Positions 36,941 to 45,514 of a DNA stretch of 64,000 nt are shown here, in pieces (position 1 is the stretch's first letter; every line of letters starts with the position of its first letter). Below the pieces are notes generated by a model. That model was not told the DNA's origin. It worked only from the letters and a program-made list of their open reading frames with translations, and ran no database searches. Both the position numbers and the translations under genes were made by a program. The DNA lies in NCBI GenBank assembly GCA_965227145.1, contig OZ245730.1, positions 434,001 through 498,000 on the forward strand. Reading direction: 5' to 3'. The DNA is from JACKAQ01 sp965227145 (lineage in GTDB: Bacteria > Calditrichota > Calditrichia > RBG-13-44-9 > J075).

Positions 36941-37498
36941 ATGATCTGTGCATCTGAACAATCTGCTGAACTGTTTCGCCGGGCAGCCAACGTCCGGGCG
37001 ATCTTGGTTGATGTGGATGGTGTGCTCACCAAAGGGCAAATTATCCGAACGGATGCCGGAGAGCAGGTAAAAGTATTCAATTCGCTCGATGGATTCGGGC
37101 TGCGACTGGCAAAATTTTCCGGATATATCATCGCAATTATTTCTGCAAGTGGCAGCGAAGCGATTCGGTTCCGGGCGGAGGAAATCGGGTTCGATGCGAT
37201 TTATCTCGGCAGTTACAGCAAAATCGACGCCTACCGGGATCTCAAATCAAAATTTAATCTGGATGATTCGCAAATCTGTTATGTCGGTGACGACCTCCCG
37301 GATATACCGCTGTTGGAGCTGGTCGGATTGCCCATTGCCGTTCACAATTCGGCGGCAGATTTAAGTGCCATTACGCCGTTTCAAACGCGTCGCCGAGGCG
37401 GCGAAGGCGCAGTTCGCGAAGTGATTGATTTTATTATGTTTGCGCAAGGCAAACGCGATGAAAAAGTCGAAACGATACTTAAATCGTTTGGCAGGTAA
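36941..37498 (+). CDS. kdsC: 3-deoxy-D-manno-octulosonate 8-phosphate phosphatase (HAD family)
   Basis: The 185-residue HAD-type C0 phosphatase has motif I DVDGVLTKG (both Asp present), motif II ISASGSEA, a motif III-like lysine in YSKIDAYRDL, and motif IV YVGDDLPDIPLLELVGLPIAVHNSAADL. It removes the 8-phosphate of Kdo 8-phosphate before activation by KdsB. It lies directly after kdsA and 3 bp before kdsD, consistent with the pathway operon. Confidence 0.92.
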   Translation: MICASEQSAELFRRAANVRAILVDVDGVLTKGQIIRTDAGEQVKVFNSLDGFGLRLAKFSGYIIAIISASGSEAIRFRAEEIGFDAIYLGSYSKIDAYRDLKSKFNLDDSQICYVGDDLPDIPLLELVGLPIAVHNSAADLSAITPFQTRRRGGEGAVREVIDFIMFAQGKRDEKVETILKSFGR

Positions 37499-37501
37499 AT
37501 T

Positions 37502-38506
37502 ATGAATGGTTCAGTACAGCCAAATACAATTTTATCCGAAGAACAAAAGCGGCTGATCAATATCGCCCGACGGGTGATTGTCATGGAAGCGGATGCTATC
37601 CGATTGTTATTAAAGGAGATAGATCATCGTTTCCTTAGCGCTGTGGATATGATTTTCGATTGTAACGGCCGGGTAATCATCACCGGATTGGGCAAATCCG
37701 GCGCGATCGGCAGAAAAATTGCCGCAACGCTGGCATCCACCGGAACAGCTACCTATTTCATGCATCCGACCGATGGCGTTCATGGCGATATCGGCATTGT
37801 TCACAAAGATGATGTGATCATTTGCCTCTCCAAAAGTGGCGAGTCAGAGGAATTGTTTAATCTGTTGCCGATTTTCAAACGGATTGGCGTGCCGGTCATT
37901 TCGATTACCGCAAATGCAGAATCGGCGTTGGCAAAGCACAGCAGCATCGCGCTGACCATTGCAGATTTTGAGGAAGCCTGCCCGCACGATTTAGCACCAA
38001 CAACCAGTTCCACCGCAATGCTGGCGCTCGGCGACGCTTTGGCGATGGCATTGCTGGAAAAACGCCATTTCACCCGCGAAGATTTTGCATTTTTGCATCC
38101 GAGCGGTGCTTTGGGCAAACGCCTGCTGCTAAAAGTGGATGATATTATGGAAACCGGGGAACACATTCCGGTTGTTCAGCCAACCGCCCAAATGAAAGAT
38201 GTAATTTTGCAAATGACCGCAAAGCGCGGTATTTGTATGGTTACGGATCCTGAAAACAGGGTGGTCGGCGTCGTAACCAACGGCGATTTGAACCGGTTGG
38301 TTGAAAAAACGGAACACTTTTTCCAAATTCCCGTGGAAGATGTGATGAATCGGTCGCCAAAAACGGTACAGAGTGGCACTTTGGCTTATACGGTTTACAA
38401 AAAAATGGAAAAATACCGGATCATCGCGATGCCGGTGCTGGATCAAACCGATCATTTGATTGGCGTTATTCATTTGCATGACATAATGCGCACAGGTATT
38501 TTCTAA
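37502..38506 (+). CDS. kdsD: Arabinose-5-phosphate isomerase (KpsF/GutQ family)
   Basis: The 334-residue product has the standard layout. An N-terminal SIS sugar-isomerase domain covers about residues 40-175 (VIITGLGKSGAIGRKIAATLASTGTATYFMHPTDGVHGDIG; SKSGESEELFNLLPIFK; HDLAPTTSSTAMLALGDALA). Two C-terminal CBS domains follow (about 205-325; IMETGEHIPVV, VMNRSPKTVQSG). It interconverts ribulose 5-phosphate and arabinose 5-phosphate, the first committed step of Kdo synthesis, and supplies the KdsA substrate. It starts 3 bp after the kdsC stop. Confidence 0.94.
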   Translation: MNGSVQPNTILSEEQKRLINIARRVIVMEADAIRLLLKEIDHRFLSAVDMIFDCNGRVIITGLGKSGAIGRKIAATLASTGTATYFMHPTDGVHGDIGIVHKDDVIICLSKSGESEELFNLLPIFKRIGVPVISITANAESALAKHSSIALTIADFEEACPHDLAPTTSSTAMLALGDALAMALLEKRHFTREDFAFLHPSGALGKRLLLKVDDIMETGEHIPVVQPTAQMKDVILQMTAKRGICMVTDPENRVVGVVTNGDLNRLVEKTEHFFQIPVEDVMNRSPKTVQSGTLAYTVYKKMEKYRIIAMPVLDQTDHLIGVIHLHDIMRTGIF

Positions 38507-38533
38507 ACTTAAATAGAGTAAAAATAAGACAAT

Positions 38534-39106
38534 ATGAATCGTTTTTTTTGGATGCTGACAGTTATTGCAACGCTGTTTTTTATGACCGGTGCGTGTAGCA
38601 AAATTGAGGATGAGCCTGCATCAACCAATCCGCCGGATTCGTTACAGGAAGTGCCGGATCAGGAAAGTTGGGGCTCGATTATCGTTATTTCGAAAGAAGG
38701 GCGACGATTTGCACGGGTTTGGTCGGGATATGTTGCGGTTTACAATAAACAAAATCAAACGATTTTGAAAGATAGCATCCACGTTGATTTTTACAACCGC
38801 GAAGGGCAGCACAACTCTGTTCTCACCGCGCAGGAAGGCGTGGTTGATAACCAAACCGAAAATCTCCGGGCGATGGGTAACGTGATTGTCATTTCCGATA
38901 GCGGCGTGGTCTTGGAAACGGAAGAGCTGCTCTGGGATAATCAGAAACAAAAAATTATCAGTGATGTGCCCGTAAAATTCACGACTGATGAAGATACGTT
39001 AGTCGGCGATTCATTTATTTCCGATCCCGAGTTGGTTAATTACGAAATCCGTAATGCCCGCGGTTATTCAAAACGAAAAATGCAGTTGGAAAAACCCCGA
39101 AATTGA
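38534..39106 (+). CDS. lptC: LPS export component LptC-like protein, probable lipoprotein
   Basis: The 190-residue product has an N-terminal hydrophobic segment ending in LFFMTGACSK, which resembles a lipobox with Cys at about residue 21. Canonical LptC keeps this helix as an inner-membrane anchor, so either reading is possible. The rest is beta-rich and fits the LptC/OstA-like fold: GRRFARVWSGYVAVYNKQNQT, VDFYNREGQHNSVLTAQEGVVDNQTENLRAMGNVIVISDSGVVLETEELLWD. LptC passes lipopolysaccharide from the LptBFG extractor to LptA in the periplasm. The gene lies between Kdo genes and lptA/lptB, which supports the call. lptF and lptG are not in the window. Confidence 0.85.
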   Translation: MNRFFWMLTVIATLFFMTGACSKIEDEPASTNPPDSLQEVPDQESWGSIIVISKEGRRFARVWSGYVAVYNKQNQTILKDSIHVDFYNREGQHNSVLTAQEGVVDNQTENLRAMGNVIVISDSGVVLETEELLWDNQKQKIISDVPVKFTTDEDTLVGDSFISDPELVNYEIRNARGYSKRKMQLEKPRN

Positions 39107-40203
39107 ACGCCAAAATAACATTAAATATTACGCTGCGTAAGTTTTTGTATTTATTGATCTTGCTTGCCTCCACGACACTCGTTGCGCAATCCCGGATTGA
39201 ATTGGTTCATGCGGATTTTTCGCGCGGTGTTCGCCTGAACACCAACGAAGAAGTTAAAATTCTCGAAGGCAGTGTTCACATTCGTCAGGATACGGTTGAA
39301 ATTTTTTGTGATCAGGCGGAATATTATCGCGAGCAAAATAAGGTTGTGTTGTTGAACTCTGTCCGGCTGATTCGCGGTTCTGAAACGCTGACGGCAAACA
39401 AAGTGACCTATTACGAACTGAGCAAAATTGCCGTTTGCGAAGGCAATGTGCATCTCGAAAGACCGGAACAGCGCCTATTTTGTGATTATTTACGCTATTT
39501 TTACGAAACGGATCAATCGTTTGCGAAGGGCAATCTGGTGCTGATCGACGATGATGCACGCGTTACCGTCACCGCTGAACAGGGCGAATATTTGCCGGAA
39601 CAATCATTGAGCCGGGTTGAGCGGAACGCTCATTTTTTGCAGGTGGATAGCTCCGGCACTGATACGCTGCATATTTTTGCCGAAAAAATGGTGTATCAAT
39701 TTGATCCCGAACGAAAGGCGATTGCGACAGATTCCGTGCGAATTATTCGGGCGGATTTGTTTGCGCGCTGCGATTCCGCAGTTTATCAACTGGATACGGA
39801 GCAGGTTTTTCTGGAAATTGAGCCAGTCGCAAACCAGAAAAACAACGAATTAACCGGACATCAGATCGAATTTGAACTGCCGGAAATGGAGCTCAGCCGG
39901 ATTATTGTCCGGCAAAATGCAGTTGCCATTTCGGTGGAAGATTCCGCAAGTCAAAAAATCAACCGCCTCAGCGGAAAGGAAATTCAAGCGTTTATTCAAC
40001 AGCGCCAGATTACCGAACTGTGGGCGTATGATAATGCCAGAAGCCAATATTTTTTGAAAAATGAGGAAGTGGTGCAGGGCGTCAACAGCGCATCTGCGGA
40101 TACGATAAAAGTATTTTTCAAAGAAGGCGAAGTGGATATTATTCAGGTTAAGGGTGGTGCAGAAGGCGTTTATAAACCGGATCAAATAGCGAAAAAACAA
40201 TAG
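39103..40203 (+). CDS. lptA: LptA/OstA-family periplasmic LPS transport protein (long form)
   Basis: The start is a TTG at 39103 that overlaps the lptC stop (TTGA), so translation is probably coupled. A signal peptide follows (TLRKFLYLLILLASTTLVAQ). The mature protein is about 340 residues, roughly twice a typical LptA, with repeated OstA-type beta-jellyroll strands (VKILEGSVHIRQDTVEIFCDQAEYYREQNKVVLLNSVRLIRG, LTANKVTYYELSKIAVCEGNVHLERPEQRLFCDYLRYFYE). LptA bridges LPS across the periplasm. This longer OstA-like form is common in FCB bacteria, so the name is by family rather than strict orthology. lptB follows 3 bp later. Confidence 0.82.
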   Translation: MNAKITLNITLRKFLYLLILLASTTLVAQSRIELVHADFSRGVRLNTNEEVKILEGSVHIRQDTVEIFCDQAEYYREQNKVVLLNSVRLIRGSETLTANKVTYYELSKIAVCEGNVHLERPEQRLFCDYLRYFYETDQSFAKGNLVLIDDDARVTVTAEQGEYLPEQSLSRVERNAHFLQVDSSGTDTLHIFAEKMVYQFDPERKAIATDSVRIIRADLFARCDSAVYQLDTEQVFLEIEPVANQKNNELTGHQIEFELPEMELSRIIVRQNAVAISVEDSASQKINRLSGKEIQAFIQQRQITELWAYDNARSQYFLKNEEVVQGVNSASADTIKVFFKEGEVDIIQVKGGAEGVYKPDQIAKKQ

Positions 40204-40206
40204 CTT

Positions 40207-40980
40207 ATGACAATCGAAGATATTACAGCAATCAGCGGGCACGAAGGCGAGTCTTCCATTCTGCGATCAGAAAATCTGGTGAAAATTTACGGCAAACGGA
40301 AAGTCGTGAACGAGGTCAGTTTGCAGGTGCGGCAGGGGCAAATTGTCGGGCTGCTCGGTCCCAACGGCGCCGGGAAAACCACCTCGTTTTACATGATCAC
40401 CGGACTGATTGCGCCCAATAGCGGCGAAATTTTTCTCAACAAACGGCAAATCACCAATTTGCCGATGTTCAAACGTGCGCGATTGGGAATGGCATATTTA
40501 CCGCAGGAAGCTTCAATATTTCGTAAATTAACGGTTGAACAAAATTTGTTGGCGATTATGGAAGCCCTCAAATTTTCCCGGAAAAAACGCAAAGAGCGCT
40601 GCGAACAGTTGATGGAAGAATTGCGCATCACCCACATTGCCAAAAATCTGGGATACAATCTTTCCGGCGGTGAGCGCCGGCGTACGGAAATTGCCCGCGC
40701 GCTGGTGAACAATCCCAAATTCATTTTGCTGGATGAGCCGTTTGCCGGTGTGGACCCGATTGCGGTGCAGGATATTCAAAATATTGTGATCAGCCTGAAA
40801 GAGAAAAATATCGGCATTCTGATTACCGATCACAATGTTCACGAAACGCTTTCCATTACCGATCACGCATATTTGCTGTTTGAGGGCAAAGTGCTGAAAG
40901 AGGGTAACAGTGAATATCTCGCCAACGATCCCGAGGCGAGAAAATTGTATCTCGGCGAAACCTTCAAATTGCTGCGTTAA
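40207..40980 (+). CDS. lptB: LPS export ABC transporter ATP-binding protein
   Basis: The 257-residue ABC ATPase has Walker A GPNGAGKT, a Q-loop region at PQEASIFRKLTVEQNLLAIME, signature LSGGERRRTEIARAL, Walker B FILLDEPFAGVDP and the switch His in LITDHNVHETL. These match LptB rather than amino-acid importers. It powers extraction of LPS from the inner membrane with LptF and LptG. It is the last gene of the operon. Its stop codon overlaps the end of the convergent lon gene by 4 bp, and no separate terminator is visible between them. Confidence 0.95.
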   Translation: MTIEDITAISGHEGESSILRSENLVKIYGKRKVVNEVSLQVRQGQIVGLLGPNGAGKTTSFYMITGLIAPNSGEIFLNKRQITNLPMFKRARLGMAYLPQEASIFRKLTVEQNLLAIMEALKFSRKKRKERCEQLMEELRITHIAKNLGYNLSGGERRRTEIARALVNNPKFILLDEPFAGVDPIAVQDIQNIVISLKEKNIGILITDHNVHETLSITDHAYLLFEGKVLKEGNSEYLANDPEARKLYLGETFKLLR

Positions 40981-43328
40981 ACCAAAATTTTTTCCAATAC
41001 ATCTTCAAACGATTGCACTTCGATGATGGTCATTCCGTCGCGGATTTCTTTTGGCAAATCGTGCACCTCTTTGCGGTTTTCTTTGGGAAGCAACACGGTT
41101 CGGATGTTGTTGCGCTGCGCGGCCAACAGCTTTTCGTTGATGCCGCCAACGGCCAGAATTTTACCGCGCAACGTCAGTTCGCCGGTCAGGGCAATATTAT
41201 TTCGCAGCGGTCGCCGGATAATTGCAGACAGCATCGCTGCTGCCAGCGCAGCACCGGCGGACGGACCGTCTTTGGGAACCGCACCTTCCGGCAAGTGCAG
41301 GTGCAAATCGTTGTTTTCGAAAATTTCGCGGTCTATGTTGTATCGCCCGGAAATTGCGCGCACATAACTCAACGCAATATTCGCGGATTCTTTCATCACA
41401 TCGCCGAGCTTGCCGGTGAGGGTCAGTTTGCCTTTACCGGGCAGCATAATTACTTCAATTTTAAGTATATCGCCGCCGAAAGATGTCCAGGCTAATCCCG
41501 TTGCCACGCCAACTTGCTCTTCCAATTCCGATTCGCGGCTGAGATACAGTGGTTTCCCGAGAAATTCATCGAGATTGTCATGGGTAATTTGTTTGGGCTG
41601 CCCGTTTTTGGCTTCGCTGAACAGTCGGACGGTTTTTCTGCAGAGGTTTGCCAACTGACGTTCCAGCTCGCGAACACCAGCTTCGCGGGTGTATTCGCGG
41701 ATGACGCGCAAAACGGCATCGTCTTCGATTCGCATTTCGCTTTCCACCAAACCGTGTGCCTGCATTTGTTTGGGGATGAGGTGATACCGGGCGATGCTCA
41801 GCTTTTCGTGCTCCAGATAACCCGGCAGCTCGATAATTTCCATCCGGTCTTGCAACGGCAGCGGAATATTTGAGCGAACATTGGCTGTGGTCAGGAAAAA
41901 CACGTCGGATAAATCGTAATCGACATCCAGATAATGGTCGTTGAATGTGCGGTTTTGCTCCGGATCGAGCACTTCCAGCAGCGCTGATGCGGGGTCGCCG
42001 CGAAAATCGGAGCTCAGTTTGTCCACTTCGTCCAATAAAATAACCGGATTTACGCTGCCTACTTTTTTCATCGACTGAATAAATTTGCCGGGCATCGAAC
42101 CGATATATGTTCGCCGGTGCCCGCGAATTTCTGCTTCGTCGCGTACGCCGCCGAGCGAAATGCGCGTAAAATTGCGTCCCAACGCCCGCGCGATGGATTT
42201 ACCGAGCGAGGTTTTGCCCACGCCGGGCGGACCGACGAGGCACAAAATCGGACCCTTCAATTGTTTGACCCGTTTCATAACCGCCAGATGTTCGATGATC
42301 CGTTCTTTCGGTTTTTCCAAGCCGTAGTGATCTTCATCGAGAATTTTTTGGGCTTCGGCGATGTTCAGCCGGTCCTGGGTGCGGGTTTGCCACGGCAGCC
42401 GGATCATCCAGTCCAGATAATTGCGGATGACCGTGTATTCCGGCGAAAACGGCGGAATTTTGCGGAGTTTGTTAAATTCTTCGGTGGCTTTGTCTAAAAC
42501 GGGATCGGGCATGTCGGCGCTGAAAATGTCATCTTCCAGCTTCATCAATTCCGGGGAATTGAGGTCGTCATCTTCGCCCAATTCTTTGTTAATGATCTTA
42601 AGTTTTTCCTGAATGTAATAATTGCGCTGATTTTTCATCAGGTTTTCCTGAACTTTTTGGTCCAGATCCATGCGCACCTGATGGTGACCGATCACCTGCC
42701 GGATCAGATCCAGCAACATAATCAGCCGTTTTTCGATATCCCGTTCTTCCAGAATTTGCTGTTTTTGATGCGCGGAAGCCTGAATGTTCAATGCAACAAA
42801 GTCAATCATCCGGTAGGTATCGCCCTGTCGCTGCAGATGGTCGAGCATTTCTTCGGGCAAGTCCGGTGTCAGGGCAATGTATTCTTTAAAATAATGGTGA
42901 AGTTGATCAACGTAGCTTTCCGTGATCTCATCGAGATCCGACATTTCTTCAAAAATATCTACTTCGGTGCGAAAATATTGGCGGTTGCCGTTAAATTTGC
43001 GAATTTTCGCCCGGATAACGCCTTCCACAACAACTTTGGCATGACCGTTGGGAAATTCCAGCAGTTGCAAAATCCGGCAAACGGTTCCCACCCGGAAAAT
43101 ATCAGACGATCGCAGCGCTTCCTGTTCAGAGTTTTTTTGGGTGGCAACCAGCAGCAGATCGTCGTTATCTCTGGCAACCTGAATGGCTTTTAGCGATTTG
43201 GTGCGTCCGACCAGCAACGGCACAACCGAATATGGGAAAACCACCAGTTCCCGAACGGGTAACAGTGGCAGTACTGTCGGGATTTCCAAAACGTCGTCGC
43301 CTTTTAAAATGCGTTGGTATTCGCTCAT
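40977..43328 (-). CDS. lon: ATP-dependent protease Lon
   Basis: The 783-residue length is typical. An N-terminal LON substrate-binding domain (IPTVLPLLPVRELVVFPYSVVPLLVGR) and coiled coil are followed by an AAA+ module with Walker A GPPGVGKTSLGKSIA (about residue 366) and Walker B ILLDEVDKLS. The C-terminal serine protease domain carries the Ser-Lys dyad: Ser in PKDGPSAGAALAAA (about 690) and Lys in GGINEKLLAAQR (about 733). It degrades damaged and regulatory proteins in the cytoplasm. The gene is read toward lptB and overlaps it by 4 bp. A good promoter lies just upstream. Confidence 0.97.
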   Translation of the reverse strand: MSEYQRILKGDDVLEIPTVLPLLPVRELVVFPYSVVPLLVGRTKSLKAIQVARDNDDLLLVATQKNSEQEALRSSDIFRVGTVCRILQLLEFPNGHAKVVVEGVIRAKIRKFNGNRQYFRTEVDIFEEMSDLDEITESYVDQLHHYFKEYIALTPDLPEEMLDHLQRQGDTYRMIDFVALNIQASAHQKQQILEERDIEKRLIMLLDLIRQVIGHHQVRMDLDQKVQENLMKNQRNYYIQEKLKIINKELGEDDDLNSPELMKLEDDIFSADMPDPVLDKATEEFNKLRKIPPFSPEYTVIRNYLDWMIRLPWQTRTQDRLNIAEAQKILDEDHYGLEKPKERIIEHLAVMKRVKQLKGPILCLVGPPGVGKTSLGKSIARALGRNFTRISLGGVRDEAEIRGHRRTYIGSMPGKFIQSMKKVGSVNPVILLDEVDKLSSDFRGDPASALLEVLDPEQNRTFNDHYLDVDYDLSDVFFLTTANVRSNIPLPLQDRMEIIELPGYLEHEKLSIARYHLIPKQMQAHGLVESEMRIEDDAVLRVIREYTREAGVRELERQLANLCRKTVRLFSEAKNGQPKQITHDNLDEFLGKPLYLSRESELEEQVGVATGLAWTSFGGDILKIEVIMLPGKGKLTLTGKLGDVMKESANIALSYVRAISGRYNIDREIFENNDLHLHLPEGAVPKDGPSAGAALAAAMLSAIIRRPLRNNIALTGELTLRGKILAVGGINEKLLAAQRNNIRTVLLPKENRKEVHDLPKEIRDGMTIIEVQSFEDVLEKILV

Positions 43329-43357
43329 GAAGGTCTCTTTATTACTAAATTTGACAA

Positions 43358-43386
43358 AATATAAAACAAGAAAATTGGGGAATCAA
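43358..43386 (-). promoter_or_regulatory. Sigma70-type promoter for lon
   Basis: On the minus strand, TTGATT (plus positions 43381-43386), a 17-bp spacer and TATATT (43358-43363) lie about 30 bp upstream of the lon start at 43328. No CIRCE-type heat-shock operator was seen. Confidence 0.55.
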
Positions 43387-43492
43387 AGAACTTTTGAAGG
43401 GAGTTCCGGCGGTTGTGGCGTTGAAACGCCATTTCGAAATCCAGTATTGTTTTACGACTGTGCAGGTAACAATCAATATTTCGTTTCATTAT

Positions 43493-43528
43493 AAAAAAAC
43501 GGGGTAGAATCCACATCATCTACCCCGT
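43493..43528 (-). terminator. Rho-independent terminator of the tig-clpP-clpX operon
   Basis: Read on the minus strand after clpX, a perfect 10-bp stem ACGGGGTAGA/TCTACCCCGT (plus positions 43499-43508 and 43519-43528) with a 10-nt loop runs into seven T (43493-43499). It begins 28 bp after the clpX stop codon. Confidence 0.9.
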
Positions 43529-43555
43529 AAAGAAAATTTATTCGGCTGAGGAAAA

Positions 43556-44803
43556 TCAGGCGGATTGCCGCGATTTTTCCATTTTGAGCACCGGTTCATC
43601 TTTGCCGAGGATAACATCTTCGGTTACCAGACATTCCTTTACGCCTTCCATCGAAGGCACTTTGAACATTACTGATTGCATGGCTTTTTCGAGAATGCCG
43701 CGCAGTCCGCGAGCGCCGGTTTTGCGTTTTCGTGCTAAACTGACCACTTCGCGAAGCGCTTTATCCGTAAATTTCAACTCAACGCCTTCCAGCTCGAACA
43801 GCTTTTTGTACTGTTTGATCAGTGAATTTCGGGGTTCAACCAAAATTGCCAGCAATTCGGATTCGGAGAGATCGCGCAGGCCAACCAATACGGGTAATCG
43901 ACCGATCAATTCGGGAATCAATCCGTAGTGAACCAGATCTTCCGGCTCAACATATCCAAACAGCTCGGTGTCGGATAATTCACGAACAGAGCGAACGTGG
44001 GCGCTGAAGCCCATTTTCTTTTCACCGATGCGACGGCGGATAACATCACCCAATCCGTCGAATGCGCCACCGCAGATAAACAAAATATTTTTGGTGTTGA
44101 TATGCACCATTGGCGCTTCCGGATGTTTGCGCCCGCCTTTTGGAGGAATGGCGGAAACCGTTCCTTCCAGAATTTTGAGCAATGCCTGCTGCACGCCTTC
44201 GCCGGAAACATCGCGGGTGATGGAAGGGCTGCCGGCTTTCCGGGCAATTTTGTCCACTTCATCGATATAAACAATGCCGCGTTCGGTTGATGGCACATCG
44301 TAATTTGAGGATTGATACAGCCGAACGAGAATATTTTCCACATCTTCACCGACGTATCCGGCTTCTGTGAGCGTTGTTGCGTCGGAGATGGAAAATGGCA
44401 CCTGAAGCAAACGTGCCAATGTTTGGGCCATCAGGGTTTTGCCAACACCTGTGGGTCCTAAAAAGAGGATATTGCTTTTTTCAATTTCGATATCATCCTG
44501 AAAGCCATCCAGCGAAATCCGTTTGTAATGATTATAAACCGCAACTGCCATGGCAATTTTGGCGTGTTCCTGCCCGATCACAAACTGATCGAGGAACTCT
44601 TTGATTTCTTTGGGTTTAGGGAGCGTAAATTCACCGCGCTGGTACTGCGAATAGCGGGAATTACGCAAAATTTCGTTCGCGCTGTTTACACATTGGTCGC
44701 AAATGCTGGCGGATTGCCCGGTAATTAATTGGGTAACCTGCGTGGCGCGACGTCCGCAAAACGAACAATTTGATTCGTGTTCATAAAAATCTTTGTTGGC
44801 CAT
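43556..44803 (-). CDS. clpX: ATP-dependent Clp protease ATP-binding subunit ClpX
   Basis: The 415-residue product has family length. The N-terminal C4 zinc finger (CSFCGRR ... CDQC) dimerises and binds adaptors. The AAA+ domain has Walker A GPTGVGKT, Walker B VYIDEVDKIA, the pore loop GYVGEDV and the RRRIGEKKMGF region, with an IGF-like ClpP-binding loop. It unfolds substrates and feeds them to ClpP. It follows clpP by 26 bp in a tig-clpP-clpX operon and is followed by a strong terminator. Confidence 0.96.
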   Translation of the reverse strand: MANKDFYEHESNCSFCGRRATQVTQLITGQSASICDQCVNSANEILRNSRYSQYQRGEFTLPKPKEIKEFLDQFVIGQEHAKIAMAVAVYNHYKRISLDGFQDDIEIEKSNILFLGPTGVGKTLMAQTLARLLQVPFSISDATTLTEAGYVGEDVENILVRLYQSSNYDVPSTERGIVYIDEVDKIARKAGSPSITRDVSGEGVQQALLKILEGTVSAIPPKGGRKHPEAPMVHINTKNILFICGGAFDGLGDVIRRRIGEKKMGFSAHVRSVRELSDTELFGYVEPEDLVHYGLIPELIGRLPVLVGLRDLSESELLAILVEPRNSLIKQYKKLFELEGVELKFTDKALREVVSLARKRKTGARGLRGILEKAMQSVMFKVPSMEGVKECLVTEDVILGKDEPVLKMEKSRQSA

Positions 44804-44829
44804 AAAACAAAACTCTTTTATCAGATTTA

Positions 44830-45435
44830 TTATTCAGTAGCTTCGGACTCAACTTCACGACGGGTCAGGATTTCGTCCACAATACCATATTCTATTGCCT
44901 GGCTGGCTGTCATGAAAAAGTTGCGGTCGGTATCCTGCTCGATCTGTTCCAGCGGTTGCCCGGTACGATCAGCGAGAAGTTTATTGAGTCGTTCGCGCAT
45001 TTTCAAAATTTCCTGTGCGTGGATGTCGATATCGGCAGCCTGACCTTCCACCCCACCGAGCGGCTGGTGAATCATCACTCTGGAGTTCGGGAGTACAAAG
45101 CGTTTGCCGCGTTTGCCCGCTGCCAACAAAATGGCGCCCATACTGGCAGCCTGCCCGATACACGTTGTAACAACATCCGGACGAATATACTGCATTGTGT
45201 CGTAGATTGCCAATCCGGCCGTCACAATCCCGCCGGGACTGTTTATGTAAAGATAAATATCTTTTTCCGGATCTTCTGCTTCCAGAAACAACAATTGCGC
45301 AATGGTTAGGCTGGCAATGTTATCATCAATCGGCGTACCCAAAAAGATGATGCGTTCTTTCAGCAATCGTGAATAAATGTCGTAGGCGCGTTCGCCGCGT
45401 CCGGTTTGTTCAACAACCATTGGAATTAATGGCAT
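44830..45435 (-). CDS. clpP: ATP-dependent Clp protease proteolytic subunit
   Basis: The 201-residue serine protease has the catalytic triad in its usual settings: Ser in TTCIGQAASMGAILLAAG, His in RVMIHQPLGGVEGQAADI and Asp in EQDTDRNFFM. The N-terminus, LIPMVVEQTGRGERAYDIYSRLLKERIIFLG, forms the axial loop and handle start. ClpP forms the tetradecameric chamber loaded by ClpX. It sits between tig and clpX, the classic arrangement. Confidence 0.97.
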   Translation of the reverse strand: MPLIPMVVEQTGRGERAYDIYSRLLKERIIFLGTPIDDNIASLTIAQLLFLEAEDPEKDIYLYINSPGGIVTAGLAIYDTMQYIRPDVVTTCIGQAASMGAILLAAGKRGKRFVLPNSRVMIHQPLGGVEGQAADIDIHAQEILKMRERLNKLLADRTGQPLEQIEQDTDRNFFMTASQAIEYGIVDEILTRREVESEATE

Positions 45436-45514
45436 GGAGCAATCCTCCCCTGATTATCCAATTTTATCCTGAATATTTTTTGCGTAATCGTTTACGCTTG
45501 ATTACAATTTAAGT

